From Tatumella saanichensis (GTDB lineage Bacteria; Pseudomonadota; Gammaproteobacteria; Enterobacterales; Enterobacteriaceae), in contig NZ_ATMI01000015.1 in the NCBI RefSeq assembly GCF_000439375.1, forward strand, positions 1-35,445: DNA of 35,445 bases, written 5' to 3'. The notes beneath the pieces are model-generated. The model did not search any database. It had not been told where the DNA came from and was given only the letters and a program-made list of their open reading frames with translations. This document shows positions 24,416-33,006 of this stretch, piece by piece. Each line of letters begins with the position of its first letter. The first letter of the stretch is position 1. Both the position numbers and the translations under genes were made by a program.

Positions 24416-26293
24416 GTGGATAATAATTTCCTAGAATATTACAACCGAGAACTGACCTTCATTCGTGAAATGGCCCGCGAATTTTCCCTAAAACACCCCA
24501 ACATTGCTGGGCGTCTGGGTATGCAGGGCATTGAAGTCGCTGACCCTTATGTTGAGCGAATGATTGAAGCTTTCTGCTTTTTATCTGCTAGGACACGCTT
24601 AAAACTGGATGCAGAGTTTCCGCGCTTTACCCAGCGTTTATTGGATGTTGTCGCCCCAAACTATAACGCCCCAACACCGTCGATGGGCGTGGTCAGAATT
24701 CACCCTGACCCGAATGCTGGTGATTTGAGTCGTGGCTATACCGTTGAAAAAGGCAGCATTTTTCATAGCCAGTTACTGCCTGACAGCCAGACACGCTGCG
24801 AGTTTCGCAATAATCAAGCCGTGACACTCTGGCCCATCGATATTACCAGCGCAACGCTAACATCGGTGCCCCCGGATCTGCCGGCATTTTCAGACGAAGA
24901 ATGTGACAGCAGTCAGTTTAAAGGGGCGATACGCATAGGCTTAACGCTTCGTGGTGAACTGACTTTTTCCGAGCTTAAAGGATTGGACCGTCTGCCCGTG
25001 TATATTCAGGGTAATGAACAAATTGTCTCTCACCTGTTTGAATTACTGCATTGCCATCATCTTGCGGTGGTGATGCCCTCTGCTGACAGCGACACTCCGC
25101 CACATACTTTAACCCGTGAGGCACTGGTCTTTGAAGGATTGGAACCTGCGCAGAGTTTGTTACCGGTTAACTGGAATATGTTCCATGGACACACTCTACT
25201 CCAAGAATACCTTTGCTTTAGGCAACGTTTCTACTTTTTCACCCTGCAAGGCCTTGAACTTGGATTTATTCATAATCACAGTAATCACGCTGAAATTATC
25301 ATTCTATTACGTAAATTGCCGGCAGACCTGATTGCTCATGTCGATGCTTCTCGCTTTTTGCTGTTTTGCACACCAGTGATTAATCTATTTCCTAAGCGCT
25401 TGGATCGCATTGATATAAAAAGGTCATTAAATAATTTCCATATTGTACCTGATCGCTGTCACCCTCTGGACTATGAAATTTTTTCAGTCAGTAAAGTAGT
25501 GGGATTACTGGCGGAAAACAGTGAGGAGGTCATTTTTAATCCCCTTTACCATACCCGCCATGCAGATAACGGTAATTACGGACGCTATTTTTCTCTGCAA
25601 CGCGAGCCCCGACAGCATCAGAGTTCGGATCGGAAATACATCACCCGTAGCCTCTATAAAGGCACCGATGTTTTTATTTCGTTGGTGGACCAAAACGAGG
25701 CCCCTTACAGTGATCGCATCCGTTACCTGCGGGTGGAGGCGTTAGTCACTAACCGTAACCTGCCCCGCCTGCTGGCCGAACATGCCAGTTTTAGTCTGTC
25801 ACTGCCGGAGTCCATTCCGGCCAATGGGGCTGAATTTGTCGGCAGTCCTTCTTCGCCACGTGAGCCTTTTGCGAGGGGTGAGTCTGCTTGGCGACTGATT
25901 TCACAACTCAGCCTCAATTATCTGCCCTTGGAGGAGATGCCCGATGCCAGTGGCGCTGAAGGACTGAGGAATATATTACGTCTGTTCACTAGCCGCTCCG
26001 ATCCGCGAGCCATCGCCCAAATAGACAGTATTGTCGGTTGCCGTACCGAGCCGGTCGTCCGCCGTTTAAAGGGGAACGGTCTGCTGGTGTATGGCCGTGG
26101 CGTCCGCTGTTGCCTGACGGTCGATGAAGAAGGATTTTCTGGGGTCAGTCCTTACCTATTTGGGCTGATTATGGAGAATTATCTTTCCCGGCATGCAGCC
26201 ATTAATATTTTTACCGAAACGGAGCTATGTTCTGTTCAGCGAGGCAAAATCGGTGAATGGCAAGCCCGACCTGGCCGCCGGGGGATATTATGA
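24416..26293 (+). CDS. tssF: T6SS baseplate protein TssF
   Basis: This 625-residue protein shows the TssF/VasA signature at its N-terminus: FLEYYNRELTFIREMARE, then FSLKHPNIAGRLG, then DPYVERMIEAFCFLSAR. Later family motifs include PNYNAPTPSMGVV and the C-terminal RGVRCCLTVDEEGF. TssF is the largest wedge subunit of the cytoplasmic baseplate and pairs with TssG. The start is GTG at 24416, with GAGGA six bases upstream. It is the first gene of the rightward arm, and its stop overlaps the tssG start. Confidence 0.97.
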   Translation: MDNNFLEYYNRELTFIREMAREFSLKHPNIAGRLGMQGIEVADPYVERMIEAFCFLSARTRLKLDAEFPRFTQRLLDVVAPNYNAPTPSMGVVRIHPDPNAGDLSRGYTVEKGSIFHSQLLPDSQTRCEFRNNQAVTLWPIDITSATLTSVPPDLPAFSDEECDSSQFKGAIRIGLTLRGELTFSELKGLDRLPVYIQGNEQIVSHLFELLHCHHLAVVMPSADSDTPPHTLTREALVFEGLEPAQSLLPVNWNMFHGHTLLQEYLCFRQRFYFFTLQGLELGFIHNHSNHAEIIILLRKLPADLIAHVDASRFLLFCTPVINLFPKRLDRIDIKRSLNNFHIVPDRCHPLDYEIFSVSKVVGLLAENSEEVIFNPLYHTRHADNGNYGRYFSLQREPRQHQSSDRKYITRSLYKGTDVFISLVDQNEAPYSDRIRYLRVEALVTNRNLPRLLAEHASFSLSLPESIPANGAEFVGSPSSPREPFARGESAWRLISQLSLNYLPLEEMPDASGAEGLRNILRLFTSRSDPRAIAQIDSIVGCRTEPVVRRLKGNGLLVYGRGVRCCLTVDEEGFSGVSPYLFGLIMENYLSRHAAINIFTETELCSVQRGKIGEWQARPGRRGIL

Positions 26294-27309
26294 TCCGGCC
26301 TTCCACCGTTTTTCCTGCCGACCTGAGTGTTTGGTATCAGGCAGATAAACCCTGGGATAGTGGCTTTATCAGCCTGATGCGCGCTATTGCGGCGCGTTAC
26401 CCCGGACTCCCTGCTCAGGGAACGGCATTGCTGCCTTCTCAGGAACCTTATCGTCTTGGTCAGGTCGCCAGTATGATTTTCCCACCGCGTGAAATTGCGG
26501 CCCTGTCTGATGAAGGACAGCAGTTAAAAATCGTCCTGTACAGCTTGGGGGTGTGGGGGCCTAACAGCGTGCTGCCTCTCCATTTGTCAGAGCTGGCTTA
26601 TGTCCATACCTCCCGCCAGGAAGAAGGCCTCAGTGATTTCACCGATATTTTTCATCATCGCTCCTTATCGCAATTTTACCGCGCTTGGTTTCTCTGTCAG
26701 GACACCGCAACCTTGGATAATCCGCAGGAGGAACTGTTCTCCTTTTATATAGGGAGTTTGTCAGGGTATGATCCCAAGGAGATGGCGCCGCATCCCCTAC
26801 CGGTGCACGCCCGATTAGCATCATCTCCCCATTTAATTCGAGAAGCGAGGGACCCCTCCGGGCTGCTTGATTCTCTACGCCACTACTTCAACTTACCCAT
26901 CCATCTGCAGGAATTTACCCTGCAATGGATCTCCCTGACTGCTGCCGATCAGACCCGTTTGGGTCATCCGCGTTCGGCCTGCCGACTGGGAGACGGCGCT
27001 ATCCTCGGCGACACGGTGCCCGATATTCAGCACAAATTTCAGCTAGTGCTGGGGCCACTGACATTATCGCAATATTTGTCATTAACGCCTTGGGGGCCAG
27101 ACCTCCCGGTTTTGAGAGAGTGGGTCCGCTGCTTTATCGGGGTCGAATACAGTTGGGAGATACGCCTACTGCTGGCCGCCGATCAGGTCCCGTTAGCCGA
27201 TCTCAGCGGAACGCATCAAATGGGCTATGCCGCATGGCTTGAGAGGCAACCTTCTGATGATCCGTTGGCCGGAATGTGTTTTGAACCAGAAAATATCGTC
27301 GTTTATTAA
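26290..27309 (+). CDS. tssG: T6SS baseplate protein TssG
   Basis: This 339-residue protein matches TssG/VasB: GFISLMRAIAARYPGLP, FPPREIAALS, LGVWGPNSVLPLHLSE, and the FHHRSLSQFYRAW motif shared by the family. It completes the TssE-F-G wedge. The ATG at 26290 overlaps the tssF TGA (ATGA) and follows a GGGGGA sequence, so coupled translation gives the matched dose expected for the TssF2G complex. A longer open frame upstream exists but lies inside tssF and has no family support. Confidence 0.96.
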   Translation: MIRPSTVFPADLSVWYQADKPWDSGFISLMRAIAARYPGLPAQGTALLPSQEPYRLGQVASMIFPPREIAALSDEGQQLKIVLYSLGVWGPNSVLPLHLSELAYVHTSRQEEGLSDFTDIFHHRSLSQFYRAWFLCQDTATLDNPQEELFSFYIGSLSGYDPKEMAPHPLPVHARLASSPHLIREARDPSGLLDSLRHYFNLPIHLQEFTLQWISLTAADQTRLGHPRSACRLGDGAILGDTVPDIQHKFQLVLGPLTLSQYLSLTPWGPDLPVLREWVRCFIGVEYSWEIRLLLAADQVPLADLSGTHQMGYAAWLERQPSDDPLAGMCFEPENIVVY

Positions 27310-27334
27310 CCATGGAGGGAGAATCACAGCGGCT

Positions 27335-28372
27335 ATGAACAGAGAACTTACCCCTTTCAGCGGCCAAGAGGCCGGATTGCTCACCGACCTGTCGCCCGCA
27401 CAGCCCTGCGGCATCAATCTTGATGAGGATCCTCAGTTCTTACTCCTGACGGCCAGCCTGCAGCCAAAAAACGATGCTCAATATGGCGATTTTTATGAGC
27501 CCGCAGAGTCAGTGAACTGGAGCGAAGTGGAGGCCAGCACCCGTAAATTACTGCAGAAAAGCCGTGATATCCGCTTGGTGATTATTCTGATGCGCTGCCG
27601 AGTGCGCGCAGAAGGTATCCAAGCTGTGTTAACCGGTCTCCAGCTTCTACAGCATATGCTGCAGCAGTGGCCGGAGACGTTATATCCGCAGTTGACAGAT
27701 GAAGGCGAGTATACGCCACAGCTCCGGGCTAATGCTTTTGCCGAAATGAATGACCGCTATGGATTGCTGGCGGATCTCCGACTGTTACCACTGCCAAAAA
27801 TTGCCGGTATCCAGGTGACGCTGGGTGAACTCGAAAAAGCGGCCATGATCCCCCGTCCAGAGACAGCATTGTCCGCCGAGTTAGTAACCCGCTTATACCA
27901 GCAATGGCCAGAGACGGCTGATCCACAATGGCTGGGTCTCACAGAAGCTCACCTCCAGGCCGAACAACTGATCGAGCAGGTACAGCAGCATCTTTCAGAG
28001 TATGCCCCTGATCTCTCCGAATTCAGTCATCTGTTATCACTGAGTGTCCCACCCAATACCGAAGCGTCACTCTCTACTCCCCCGATTAGATTACCGGCTT
28101 CACCGGTCAATGATGAACCCTTGTCAACGCCCCTCACTGACTCGGCCGCCCCCCCCGTTACGCCGAGCAAGCCGTTATCCCAGCAACCGTTCAGTGACCG
28201 CCAGGCTGCCCTGTCACAATTGGCGGCCTTGCGCCAGTGGTTTAATGACGCAGAACCGGGCAGTCCAGCAATCCCTATGCTGGCTTATATCGAGAAAAGT
28301 ATTGGTAAAAGCTTTCCGGAACTGGTGGAAATGTATCCACCGGAGATTATCTCACTACTGAATCAAAAATAA
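27335..28372 (+). CDS. tssA: T6SS protein TssA (ImpA family)
   Basis: This 345-residue protein has an ImpA N-terminal domain (about 14-135; PAQPCGINLDEDPQF and DIRLVIILMRCRVR). A variable linker rich in Ser and Pro (about 245-285) follows. The C-terminal oligomerisation domain (about 287-345) reads ALSQLAALRQWFNDAEPGSPAIP and ends MYPPEIISLLNQK. TssA guides assembly of the sheath and baseplate. The ATG at 27335 is chosen because ImpA similarity begins there; GGAGGGAG lies about 13 bases upstream, a little far. A second, longer TssA-like gene follows at 33607. Confidence 0.93.
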   Translation: MNRELTPFSGQEAGLLTDLSPAQPCGINLDEDPQFLLLTASLQPKNDAQYGDFYEPAESVNWSEVEASTRKLLQKSRDIRLVIILMRCRVRAEGIQAVLTGLQLLQHMLQQWPETLYPQLTDEGEYTPQLRANAFAEMNDRYGLLADLRLLPLPKIAGIQVTLGELEKAAMIPRPETALSAELVTRLYQQWPETADPQWLGLTEAHLQAEQLIEQVQQHLSEYAPDLSEFSHLLSLSVPPNTEASLSTPPIRLPASPVNDEPLSTPLTDSAAPPVTPSKPLSQQPFSDRQAALSQLAALRQWFNDAEPGSPAIPMLAYIEKSIGKSFPELVEMYPPEIISLLNQK

Positions 28373-28382
28373 GGACGAAGGT

Positions 28383-29387
28383 ATGAAAAGGACGTTACTT
28401 CTGCTGTCGCCATTTGCTCTGCTGCTGTCCAATGTCGGCACGGCCTATGCGGTGTGTGACTGGGAAATGGGCTCGAGTATGATACAGACCATTCCCTCAC
28501 AGTTAATCGAAATTGCTGCCGATGCGCCGGTCAGTAACACAACACCAATCGCCACCTACGATACTCCGGCCATGGGTCATGATATCCGTTACACCGAATG
28601 CCTGGTCGGGACAGAGCTTGGCCGACGAGTGATCGGTCTAGACAGCTACAGTTCTCAGTATAAAACCTTTAAAACGCAAATCCCCGGTATTGTCATGAAA
28701 CCGATGTGGAGTAACGGAACCGAAGAGTGGGGAGGGTTTCCGTCAACCATTTATATGCCTGCGACCGATCAGAGCGGCTATGTTTACTTCGTGTTTCCAG
28801 CCACTGCCCGCTACCGGGTCGAGTTCTATAAAGTGTCTGACACGCTCAATCTGAGTAACACTAATGGCGATGTGGTGATGCCCGCCGGGGATATTGGTTA
28901 TTATTACCTTATCGTCAGTGATGATCCCGGCAACTATCTGAGTAAACTGGCGCTTAATGAAATAAAAATCATCAGCACTCCAGTCTGTACCGCTGACAGT
29001 GCCAAAACGATTAATTTCGAGACCGTGACGCCGAAAATGCTGTCAGCCGGAGTCTCGCGTCCACTGGACTTCTTTATAAAATGTAAATCTGATTACGGTA
29101 ATTATTCCGCCACCGCTTACATCACCACCGAAACCCCGACGGCGGATAACGGTGCAATTAAAGTCACGGACGGTGGGGGGAATACCGACCGTATGCAAAT
29201 TGCGATTAAAGACAGCAGTCGTCAATCTTTGCCGCTCGATGGCTCCCGTGGAGAAACCCTAACCAGTACTGCCAGCCAGAGTAATGCAGAATTCCGCTGG
29301 ACGGCAGAACTGACGAAAGCCAGCAGTACCGATCCGGCAGCTGGGCCGTTCTCCGCCAGGGCAGAAATTATTTTTGATATTAAATAA
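28383..29387 (+). CDS. Fimbrial tip-adhesin-like protein
   Basis: This 334-residue secreted protein has a signal peptide cleaved after TAYA (about residue 23). Its two-domain layout is that of chaperone-usher tip adhesins. An N-terminal domain (about 24-195) has one Cys pair (C25, C73) and an unfamiliar sequence that may bind a receptor. A pilin-like C-terminal domain has its disulfide (C202 in PVCTADS, C234 in IKCKSD) and the beta-strand ending ARAEIIFDIK. It begins 10 bp after tssA, so it is transcribed with T6SS genes and lies some 7 kb from the rest of the fimbrial genes, on the opposite strand. Receptor specificity cannot be read from the sequence. Confidence 0.85.
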   Translation: MKRTLLLLSPFALLLSNVGTAYAVCDWEMGSSMIQTIPSQLIEIAADAPVSNTTPIATYDTPAMGHDIRYTECLVGTELGRRVIGLDSYSSQYKTFKTQIPGIVMKPMWSNGTEEWGGFPSTIYMPATDQSGYVYFVFPATARYRVEFYKVSDTLNLSNTNGDVVMPAGDIGYYYLIVSDDPGNYLSKLALNEIKIISTPVCTADSAKTINFETVTPKMLSAGVSRPLDFFIKCKSDYGNYSATAYITTETPTADNGAIKVTDGGGNTDRMQIAIKDSSRQSLPLDGSRGETLTSTASQSNAEFRWTAELTKASSTDPAAGPFSARAEIIFDIK

Positions 29388-29412
29388 TGACTGCTTGGAC
29401 GGGGGTGTGCCT

Positions 29413-30741
29413 ATGAACCGGTCGGCGATATTTGTCAGCATCGCTAGTTATCGGGATCCTGAACTGATCCCGACCCTAAAAGATATGATCGCCACTGCCG
29501 CCCACCCCAAAAATCTGCATATTGTGGTGTGTTGGCAGGATGATGGCGATCTGACCCCGTTCCATGTTGCCGGCTTCTACAAACAGGAGCATCCGCAAGC
29601 GGCTGAGCAGGATATTGCCGAATTTAAGTTGCGGGGCGCTCGGATCACGCTGTTGTGCCGTCATTATTACCAAAGTAAGGGTGCCTGCTGGGCACGCCAC
29701 TTGGCAGAAACCCGCTTTGGTGATGAAGACTACTTTCTGCAAATCGACTCTCATTGCCGGTTCATTCCGCAGTGGGATGTGAAAATGATCACCCTGCTAA
29801 GCTCACTGCTTTCACAAAGCCCACGACCATTACTCTCCGCCTATCCCCCGGGCTATCAGCCTGGGGAGGATGAACAACGCCAAAATTTTGTCAACCGCAT
29901 GATTTTCCGGGAATTTACCCGTGAAGGGATCCCGATGGCAGGCAGTAAAAACTTCCGCGCGACACAACCACAACGGGGCAGTTATCTCGCGGGAGGCTTT
30001 ATCTTTACCTTAGGACGCTTTGTGAGGGATGTGCCTAATGATCCGCATATTTTCTTTGCGGGTGAAGAAATTGCGATGTCTGTTAGAGCCTTTACCCATG
30101 GCTACGATGTTTATCATCCGCACCAGCCGCTGCTGTGGCATTACTATCAACGTGCCGACTCACCGAAGATTTGGCAAGACCATGATAATAGTGCCCGTGA
30201 CCGCGGTGCCATCTCTGAAAGCTGGTGGCAACGGGATCAGCGCTCCAAAAGACGCATTACCACCCTGCTAGGAATTAATCAGGATAATCCTGAAGCGCTC
30301 GGACCTTACGGTTGCGGAACTCTGCGCACTGTCCGTGAGTTTGAGTACCAGTGTGGACTCCTTTTCAGCCAACAGGCGGTACAGCCCGCAGTGGCGGATG
30401 AGCGTAAACAGGCATTCTTCCCCGAGAAAGTGACTTCAGAGCAGCAATGGCTTGACTCCTTCGCTGCACACTACGACCGGCAGATAACCCTACCGCTGGC
30501 GCTCTGGCAGGGAATGGATTCTCCTTATGACCATCTTCACCTGACGGTGTACGATACCGACAATCACCTCCTTTACCGCGATCATCTGTGTGCAGGCGTT
30601 TCGGCCCGCAGCACCGACGGTGTTTCCGTCTGCGTGGTCATCTCTTTTTCCACCCCAACCCCTTGCTTCCCCGCTACGATCCGTGTCTGTGGCTGGCACA
30701 AAAACCAGGGCTGGGGCCCGTTAACGGAGTATCCTTGGTGA
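29413..30741 (+). CDS. GlcNAc-type glycosyltransferase (GT60-like)
   Basis: This 442-residue cytosolic protein has no signal peptide or membrane segment. The N-terminal half resembles the GlcNAc/GT60 family: IFVSIASYRDPELIPTL, the metal- and sugar-nucleotide-binding-type motif FLQIDSHCRF, and the later FFAGEEIAMSVRAFTHGYDV segment. Characterised members, such as the Dictyostelium Skp1 and trypanosome mucin enzymes, move GlcNAc from UDP-GlcNAc onto hydroxyproline or Thr of proteins. The C-terminal part (about 340-442) looks like a separate beta-rich domain. The ATG at 29413 is preferred; a TTG frame start lies upstream. It starts 25 bp after the adhesin gene and its stop overlaps the next start (GTGA). 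The substrate is unknown; see the findings for a VgrG-tail hypothesis. Confidence 0.83.
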   Translation: MNRSAIFVSIASYRDPELIPTLKDMIATAAHPKNLHIVVCWQDDGDLTPFHVAGFYKQEHPQAAEQDIAEFKLRGARITLLCRHYYQSKGACWARHLAETRFGDEDYFLQIDSHCRFIPQWDVKMITLLSSLLSQSPRPLLSAYPPGYQPGEDEQRQNFVNRMIFREFTREGIPMAGSKNFRATQPQRGSYLAGGFIFTLGRFVRDVPNDPHIFFAGEEIAMSVRAFTHGYDVYHPHQPLLWHYYQRADSPKIWQDHDNSARDRGAISESWWQRDQRSKRRITTLLGINQDNPEALGPYGCGTLRTVREFEYQCGLLFSQQAVQPAVADERKQAFFPEKVTSEQQWLDSFAAHYDRQITLPLALWQGMDSPYDHLHLTVYDTDNHLLYRDHLCAGVSARSTDGVSVCVVISFSTPTPCFPATIRVCGWHKNQGWGPLTEYPW

Positions 30742-32522
30742 AAAGTGAAACGCTGTTTAACCAGATGGCCGGTACCGGTATTCTACTGAGTTGCGGTGCG
30801 ATTGTGCCTTCTTATTCAACCCTCAGACAGCAACTGGTCATTCAGCTTAATCAGCTGCAGAGCCTGCTTGTCACCGAGTCGCACCCACGGACAGAGAGCG
30901 GCGTATTGTGTCATCTGCTGGGGCAGTATTTGGATCGTTATCTGCGCAAGGCTTGGCAACCACAGGGAAGCCTCGCTGCCGATGCCCCCCTCACCACGCA
31001 ATTACAGGCGATCGACGCGGAACAAATACCCCGCGGTCTGGCGGTTCAGTTGCAGATGCTGGCTGACTGTCGCGATCAGACGCTCTTCGCATTTGGCTAT
31101 ACCCTGATAAGTCTGCTCAGTCTGACTGATATCCGTCAGGATGCAGACATCGGCCGATTGTTAGCAGATTATCAGCAACGGCGAGTTACCCTCTCGTTGA
31201 CGACCTTACCCTTTGCTGACGGTCACAATCACCGCCACCCGCCAACTGCTACCGAGAACCGATCTGTGTGTCTTATCGCAGGTCCCTGCGCCGGTAACTG
31301 GTTCAGCCAATACGAAACCACCCGCAGCAAACAAGGCGTTCTATGGATGACCGCTCCCGACCCGCACCAGTTCATCCAACGCTACCGCGAACTGACTGAA
31401 CAGCACCTCCCAGAGCCTCTCTACTGCGTGATCCCGTTGCTCGGCGATATGTACTCACACAACGATCTGTTAGCCGCTGAATGTCAACGCTGGGCACAGA
31501 TACTGGCGGCTGTCAGCGGGCTTGCTCCCCTGCGTTGTCAGTTAGTGATCTACAGTCCCTTGAGTCAGCAGCGTCAGCGTCATGATCCGGATGCGGCCTT
31601 TTGGGTCAAGAGTGCCGGACAAACACCAGATAATCACAGTCTGGCACAGCAACTACATGGCCTGTCCCAGCATCTGCTGGCCGATGAATGCGGCGGTGAC
31701 TTATACGCCGTACAGCGTCGACTGTCCGCCACGATCCTGCTGGAATGGCTGCATTCATCCCCCCTCTATACCGCTTTACAGTCGCTGTTCACCGACACGC
31801 CACTGATGCTATCTGGGGTGATGCTCGCCGATTACGGACAGGGCTTTACTCGACACGGTGCTTGGTCAACATGGTTGTCGGAGCATTACCATCTTTGCCC
31901 CGCCCTCGCCAACACTCTAACCCCCCCACCACTTCCCGAATTACCCGTTAGCAGTCCTGCTGCAAACGTCCCTGATCCGCAAGTTGTCCCACCAACCAGC
32001 GCAGACTATCGGCGTCATCACCGGTTAGCAGTACTGTTACCGCTACTGATAATAGGTGGGATTTACGCTGGGATTACAGTATTCAAGCCCCTCGCGCCAC
32101 CACCGCCCTTCAGTCCGCGCATGTTAGCGTCGTCGCCTGGTCGCTACCTGACCCGTCACGATTTTGCGCCTTGGTTCGCGCCCGGCAGCAGTACCTTACT
32201 GCCTGAACGCTATCAAACACTGGCGGCGCTGATCCCGACACTGCAACAATCTGCCCGTTATCCGGTACTGATCGTCGGATATGCCGATAACACCGGCAAC
32301 AGTGATAGTAATCGTCGTTTATCCCTGCGCCGGGCACAGGGGGTACGTGATTGGTTAGTTAGCAATAGCGGGCTGCCGGAGTCGCATTTTATTCTCGATA
32401 GTGCCGGGGAATCCCGGCCGCTGGTCTCTGACAACTCTACTGCTGGTCAGGCGAGTAACCGGCGTATTGAAATCATTTCCCTCTTTCCTCAGACATTTAA
32501 GGTGAATAAAGACTATGACTAA
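30738..32522 (+). CDS. OmpA-domain membrane protein of the T6SS locus
   Basis: This 594-residue protein has a large N-terminal cytosolic part (about 1-410), a Pro-rich linker (PPPLPELPV region), one membrane segment (about 429-449) and a periplasmic OmpA-like domain (about 498-585). That domain has VGYADNTGNSDSNRRLSLRR and the GESRPLVSDN/NRRIEI end, so it should bind peptidoglycan. The cytosolic part vaguely recalls IcmF/TssM, with a stretch resembling PLNGVI-type GTPase-domain strands (EPLYCVIPLLGDMYSHNDLL) but no Walker A. The start is GTG at 30738, overlapping the glycosyltransferase stop; GGAG lies about nine bases before it. It may be an accessory anchor for the T6SS membrane complex. 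The domain call is strong; the TssM likeness is tentative. Confidence 0.87.
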   Translation: MKSETLFNQMAGTGILLSCGAIVPSYSTLRQQLVIQLNQLQSLLVTESHPRTESGVLCHLLGQYLDRYLRKAWQPQGSLAADAPLTTQLQAIDAEQIPRGLAVQLQMLADCRDQTLFAFGYTLISLLSLTDIRQDADIGRLLADYQQRRVTLSLTTLPFADGHNHRHPPTATENRSVCLIAGPCAGNWFSQYETTRSKQGVLWMTAPDPHQFIQRYRELTEQHLPEPLYCVIPLLGDMYSHNDLLAAECQRWAQILAAVSGLAPLRCQLVIYSPLSQQRQRHDPDAAFWVKSAGQTPDNHSLAQQLHGLSQHLLADECGGDLYAVQRRLSATILLEWLHSSPLYTALQSLFTDTPLMLSGVMLADYGQGFTRHGAWSTWLSEHYHLCPALANTLTPPPLPELPVSSPAANVPDPQVVPPTSADYRRHHRLAVLLPLLIIGGIYAGITVFKPLAPPPPFSPRMLASSPGRYLTRHDFAPWFAPGSSTLLPERYQTLAALIPTLQQSARYPVLIVGYADNTGNSDSNRRLSLRRAQGVRDWLVSNSGLPESHFILDSAGESRPLVSDNSTAGQASNRRIEIISLFPQTFKVNKDYD

Positions 32523-33006
32523 TCAACCTATTAACTATCCTCTTCCTGAAGGAAGTTTTCTGACACTCCCACCGGATGCAGATTTTACAATTAACATCCT
32601 GAAATTTACCGATTTGGCAGGAGCCCCCTACGAAGTTATCATTAACCGTACTGAACTTACTGAGGGTCAAACCATTGATGAGTTTTATGCACTGCAACAA
32701 GAGCGAATGCGCATGCTGACAGCAGGCTATACGCCTGAAGGCGACAATCTCCATCATGAAATCGGTCCGTCGAAATTACCGGTACTGCAGGCAGCTAACC
32801 GCTATTTGGATAACGGTGTTTGGACTAGCCAGATAATGTCAGTGATCCACTTGCCTAATGATCCACAACGTAACCCGACACAGCGTAAAATTATTATCCT
32901 GACCATTGCAGCTCAGGGAGAGTTTAGCGATGAACAGCGCCGCCATTATGTTAGGATCATTAATAGTTTCACTCCAGGAGAAACGCCTGTGGGTAGCCCT
33001 AGCTAA
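32515..33006 (+). CDS. DcrB/DUF1795-family protein (Eag-type T6SS chaperone-like)
   Basis: This 163-residue cytosolic protein fits the DcrB/DUF1795 family. It has the PLPEGSFLTLPPDADFTINIL opening split at Pro, VIINRTELTEGQTIDEFYA, and a C-terminal LTIAAQGEFSDEQRRHY strand-helix. Eag chaperones of this family cover N-terminal transmembrane helices of T6SS effectors before loading. Its ATG lies inside the last codons of the OmpA gene (8-bp overlap), showing translational coupling. No effector with an N-terminal membrane region and PAAR domain is seen in the window. Its client may lie elsewhere or may be an unusual local protein. Confidence 0.82.
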   Translation: MTNQPINYPLPEGSFLTLPPDADFTINILKFTDLAGAPYEVIINRTELTEGQTIDEFYALQQERMRMLTAGYTPEGDNLHHEIGPSKLPVLQAANRYLDNGVWTSQIMSVIHLPNDPQRNPTQRKIIILTIAAQGEFSDEQRRHYVRIINSFTPGETPVGSPS

